Source: an uncultured Collinsella sp.
Lineage (GTDB): Bacteria; Actinomycetota; Coriobacteriia; Coriobacteriales; Coriobacteriaceae
Direction: 5' to 3'
NCBI GenBank assembly: GCA_938023705.1
Contig: CALJDJ010000068.1
Span: 1 to 12,781 of the forward strand
Length of the DNA: 12,781 nucleotides
Made by a program: the position numbers and the translations under genes. Positions 10,779-12,781 of the stretch are shown here, in pieces. Numbering within the stretch: position 1 is the first letter of the stretch; the number at the start of each line of letters is the position of its first letter. The notes under the pieces were generated by a model, which was given only the letters and a program-made list of their open reading frames with translations, was not told the DNA's origin and did not search any database.

Positions 10779-12743
10779 ATGGCAGAGAACCAGAACGCCG
10801 CAGATCAGGCATCGACGCTCAACGACGAGCGCGCCACCCGCCTGGCCAAGCGCGCCGCCCTGTTCGAGGCGGGCCAGAACCCCTATCCCGAGCACTCTGA
10901 GCTTGAGGACTACGTTGCCGATATCGAGGCTAAGTACGCCGAGCTTGCCGATGGCGAGGACACCGAGGACGTCGTGAAGATCGCCGGCCGCGTGGTCGCC
11001 AAGCGCGGTCAGGGCAAGATCATGTTCATCGTCGTGCGCGATGCGACTGCCGAGATTCAGCTGTTCTGCCGCATCAACGACATGGACGAGGCTGCCTGGA
11101 ATACGCTCAAGTCCCTCGACCTGGGCGACATCTTGGGCGTGACAGGCGTGGTTGTGCGCACCCAGCGCGGCCAGCTTTCCGTTGCCCCTAAGAGCGCGAC
11201 CCTGCTTTCCAAGGCCGTTCGTCCGCTGCCCGAGAAGTTCCACGGTCTTTCCGACAAGGAGACCCGCTATCGCCAGCGCTATGTCGACCTGATCGCCAAC
11301 GACGACGTTCGCGAGACCTTCCGTAAGCGTTCGCAGATTCTCTCCACCTTCCGTCGCTTTATGGAGTCCGACGGCTACATGGAGGTCGAGACCCCCATCC
11401 TGCAGACCATCCAGGGTGGTGCCACGGCCAAGCCGTTCATTACCCACTTCAACGCGCTCGATCAGGAGTGCTACCTGCGTATTGCCACCGAGCTGCACCT
11501 CAAGCGCTGCATCGTCGGTGGTTTTGAGCGCGTGTTCGAGATCGGCCGCATCTTCCGTAACGAGGGCATGGACCTTACCCACAACCCCGAGTTCACCACG
11601 ATGGAGGCCTACCGTGCCTTCTCCGACCTCGAGGGCATGAAGGCGCTCGCCCAGGGTGTCATTAAGGCGGCTAACAAGGCCATCGGCAACCCCGAGGTCA
11701 TCGAGTACCAGGGCCAGACCATCGACCTTTCTGGTGAGTGGGCCAGCCGTCCCATGACCGACATCGTCTCCGACGTGCTCGGCAAGCAGGTCACCATCGA
11801 CACGCCGGTCGAGGAGCTCGCTGCCGCAGCACGCGAGAAGGGCCTGGAGATCAAGCCCGAGTGGACTGCTGGCAAGATCATCGCCGAGATTTACGATGAG
11901 CTGGGCGAGGACACCATCGTCAACCCCACGTTCGTGTGCGATTACCCCATCGAGGTCAGCCCGCTTGCCAAGCGCTTTGAGGACGATCCGCGCCTGACGC
12001 ACCGCTTTGAGCTGGTTATCGCCGGTCACGAGTACGCCAACGCGTTCTCCGAGCTCAACGACCCGGTCGACCAGGCCGAGCGCTTTGCCGCCCAGATGGC
12101 CGAGAAGGCTGGCGGCGACGACGAGGCCATGGAGTACGACGAGGACTACGTGCGCGCCCTCGAGTACGGTATGCCTCCCGCGGGCGGCATCGGCATCGGT
12201 ATCGACCGCGTGGTCATGCTGCTCACCAACCAGGCTTCCATCCGCGACGTGCTACTGTTCCCGCACATGAAGCCCGAGAAGGGTTTCCAGTCCGGTGCCG
12301 CTGCCGCCAAGGCTGCCGAGGCCGGCAACGCCGCGAGCCCGTTCGTCAAGCCGCTCAAGCCCACGGTTGATTACTCCAAGATCGCCGTCGAGCCGCTGTT
12401 TGAGGAGTTCGTCGACTTCGATACCTTCTCCAAGAGCGATTTCCGCGCTGTGAAGGTCAAGGCGTGCGAGGCCGTCAAGAAGTCCAAGAAGCTGCTGAAC
12501 TTTACGCTCGACGACGGCACTGGCACCGACCGCACCATCCTCTCCGGCATTCACGGTTATTATGAGCCCGAGGACCTGGTCGGCAAGACTCTGCTCGCCA
12601 TCACCAACCTGCCTCCACGCAAGATGATGGGTATTCCCAGCTGCGGCATGCTCATCAGCGCTATCCACGAGGAGGAGGGCGAGGAGCGTCTCAATCTGAT
12701 CCAGCTCGACGCTTCCATCCCCGCCGGCGCAAAGATGTACTAG
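10779..12743 (+). CDS. lysS: Lysyl-tRNA synthetase, class II, with C-terminal tRNA-binding domain
   Basis: Charges tRNA-Lys with lysine. The 654 aa contain a normal class II LysRS: anticodon-binding OB fold (about 65-170), family signature PLPEKFHGLSDKETRYRQRY, motif 1 (DGYMEVETPIL, 198-208), motif 2 (RNEGMDLTHNPEFT, 260-273), ANAFSELNDP, and motif 3 (GIGIGIDR, 470-477). The core ends near residue 497 at FPHMKPE. An Ala-rich linker (about 500-530) follows, then about 110 residues of a Trbp111/MetRS-C-terminal-type tRNA-binding domain: FDTFSKSDFRAVKV from about 547, LSGIHGYYEPEDLVGK, and RKMMGIPSCGM (614-624). Usual bacterial LysRS is about 500 aa and lacks this. GAGGAG lies 8 bases before ATG. 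The reading frame ends in tandem TAG-TAG stops. The interleaved hairpins upstream may control it. Confidence 0.95.
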   Translation: MAENQNAADQASTLNDERATRLAKRAALFEAGQNPYPEHSELEDYVADIEAKYAELADGEDTEDVVKIAGRVVAKRGQGKIMFIVVRDATAEIQLFCRINDMDEAAWNTLKSLDLGDILGVTGVVVRTQRGQLSVAPKSATLLSKAVRPLPEKFHGLSDKETRYRQRYVDLIANDDVRETFRKRSQILSTFRRFMESDGYMEVETPILQTIQGGATAKPFITHFNALDQECYLRIATELHLKRCIVGGFERVFEIGRIFRNEGMDLTHNPEFTTMEAYRAFSDLEGMKALAQGVIKAANKAIGNPEVIEYQGQTIDLSGEWASRPMTDIVSDVLGKQVTIDTPVEELAAAAREKGLEIKPEWTAGKIIAEIYDELGEDTIVNPTFVCDYPIEVSPLAKRFEDDPRLTHRFELVIAGHEYANAFSELNDPVDQAERFAAQMAEKAGGDDEAMEYDEDYVRALEYGMPPAGGIGIGIDRVVMLLTNQASIRDVLLFPHMKPEKGFQSGAAAAKAAEAGNAASPFVKPLKPTVDYSKIAVEPLFEEFVDFDTFSKSDFRAVKVKACEAVKKSKKLLNFTLDDGTGTDRTILSGIHGYYEPEDLVGKTLLAITNLPPRKMMGIPSCGMLISAIHEEEGEERLNLIQLDASIPAGAKMY

Positions 12744-12745
12744 TA

Positions 12746-12774
12746 GGTTACGGCGTTTTACAAACGCCGTAACC
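12746..12774. terminator. Perfect 13-bp stem-loop after lysS
   Basis: GGTTACGGCGTTT and its exact inverse (12762-12774) surround a 3-base loop, three bases after the lysS stops. No T-run follows on the + strand within the window. It probably ends lysS transcription or serves a convergent gene beyond the edge. Confidence 0.6.
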
Positions 12775-12781
12775 GGCCGAC

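Noticed and set aside
10647..12029. 460-codon open frame on the - strand opposite lysS
   Set aside because: Antisense shadow of a well-supported gene.

Overview
The window looks like a housekeeping segment of a high-GC, Gram-positive-type chromosome. The best guess is an actinobacterium of class Coriobacteriia, possibly Collinsella. This rests on strong G/C preference at third codon positions, a Veg-IspE gene pair as in Bacillus, a MurE of the streptococcal (lysine-adding) type, and a lysyl-tRNA synthetase with an extra C-terminal tRNA-binding domain. I recognise these patterns from memory and ran no search, so genus level is a guess. All eleven protein genes lie on the + strand. One tRNA gene is on the - strand and one on the + strand.

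Layout. 1-507 is non-coding: two hairpins near the left edge, an AT-rich stretch, and a duplicated module of about 87 bp made of tRNA-end-like sequence and a terminator. It ends at an intact tRNA-Val(UAC) on the - strand (508-583). Then come asnB (771-2651) with its own terminator, a murE-type ligase (2764-4326), a HAD-family phosphatase (4434-5345), murI (5399-6283), rph (6338-7063), rdgB (7207-7848) and dtd (7852-8298). A new promoter precedes veg and ispE (8413-9608). tRNA-Pro(CGG), tatA, greA and lysS follow, most of them separated by intrinsic terminators.

How the genes fit together. murI supplies D-glutamate and murE adds the third residue of the peptidoglycan stem peptide, so two cell-wall precursor steps sit close together. 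rph (tRNA 3'-end trimming), rdgB (clean-up of abnormal purine nucleotides) and dtd (removal of D-amino acids from tRNA) form a quality-control group next to murI. dtd beside a D-amino-acid-producing gene is a sensible pairing. ispE serves isoprenoid precursor synthesis, tatA protein export, greA transcript cleavage in stalled RNA polymerase, and lysS tRNA charging.

I found no phage, transposase, CRISPR array, toxin-antitoxin pair or defence system. The points most worth a second look are the tRNA-Val 3'-end duplication with non-identical hairpins at the left edge, the LysRS fusion, the interleaved hairpins in the greA-lysS gap, and the 12-bp inverted repeat at the rph stop codon.
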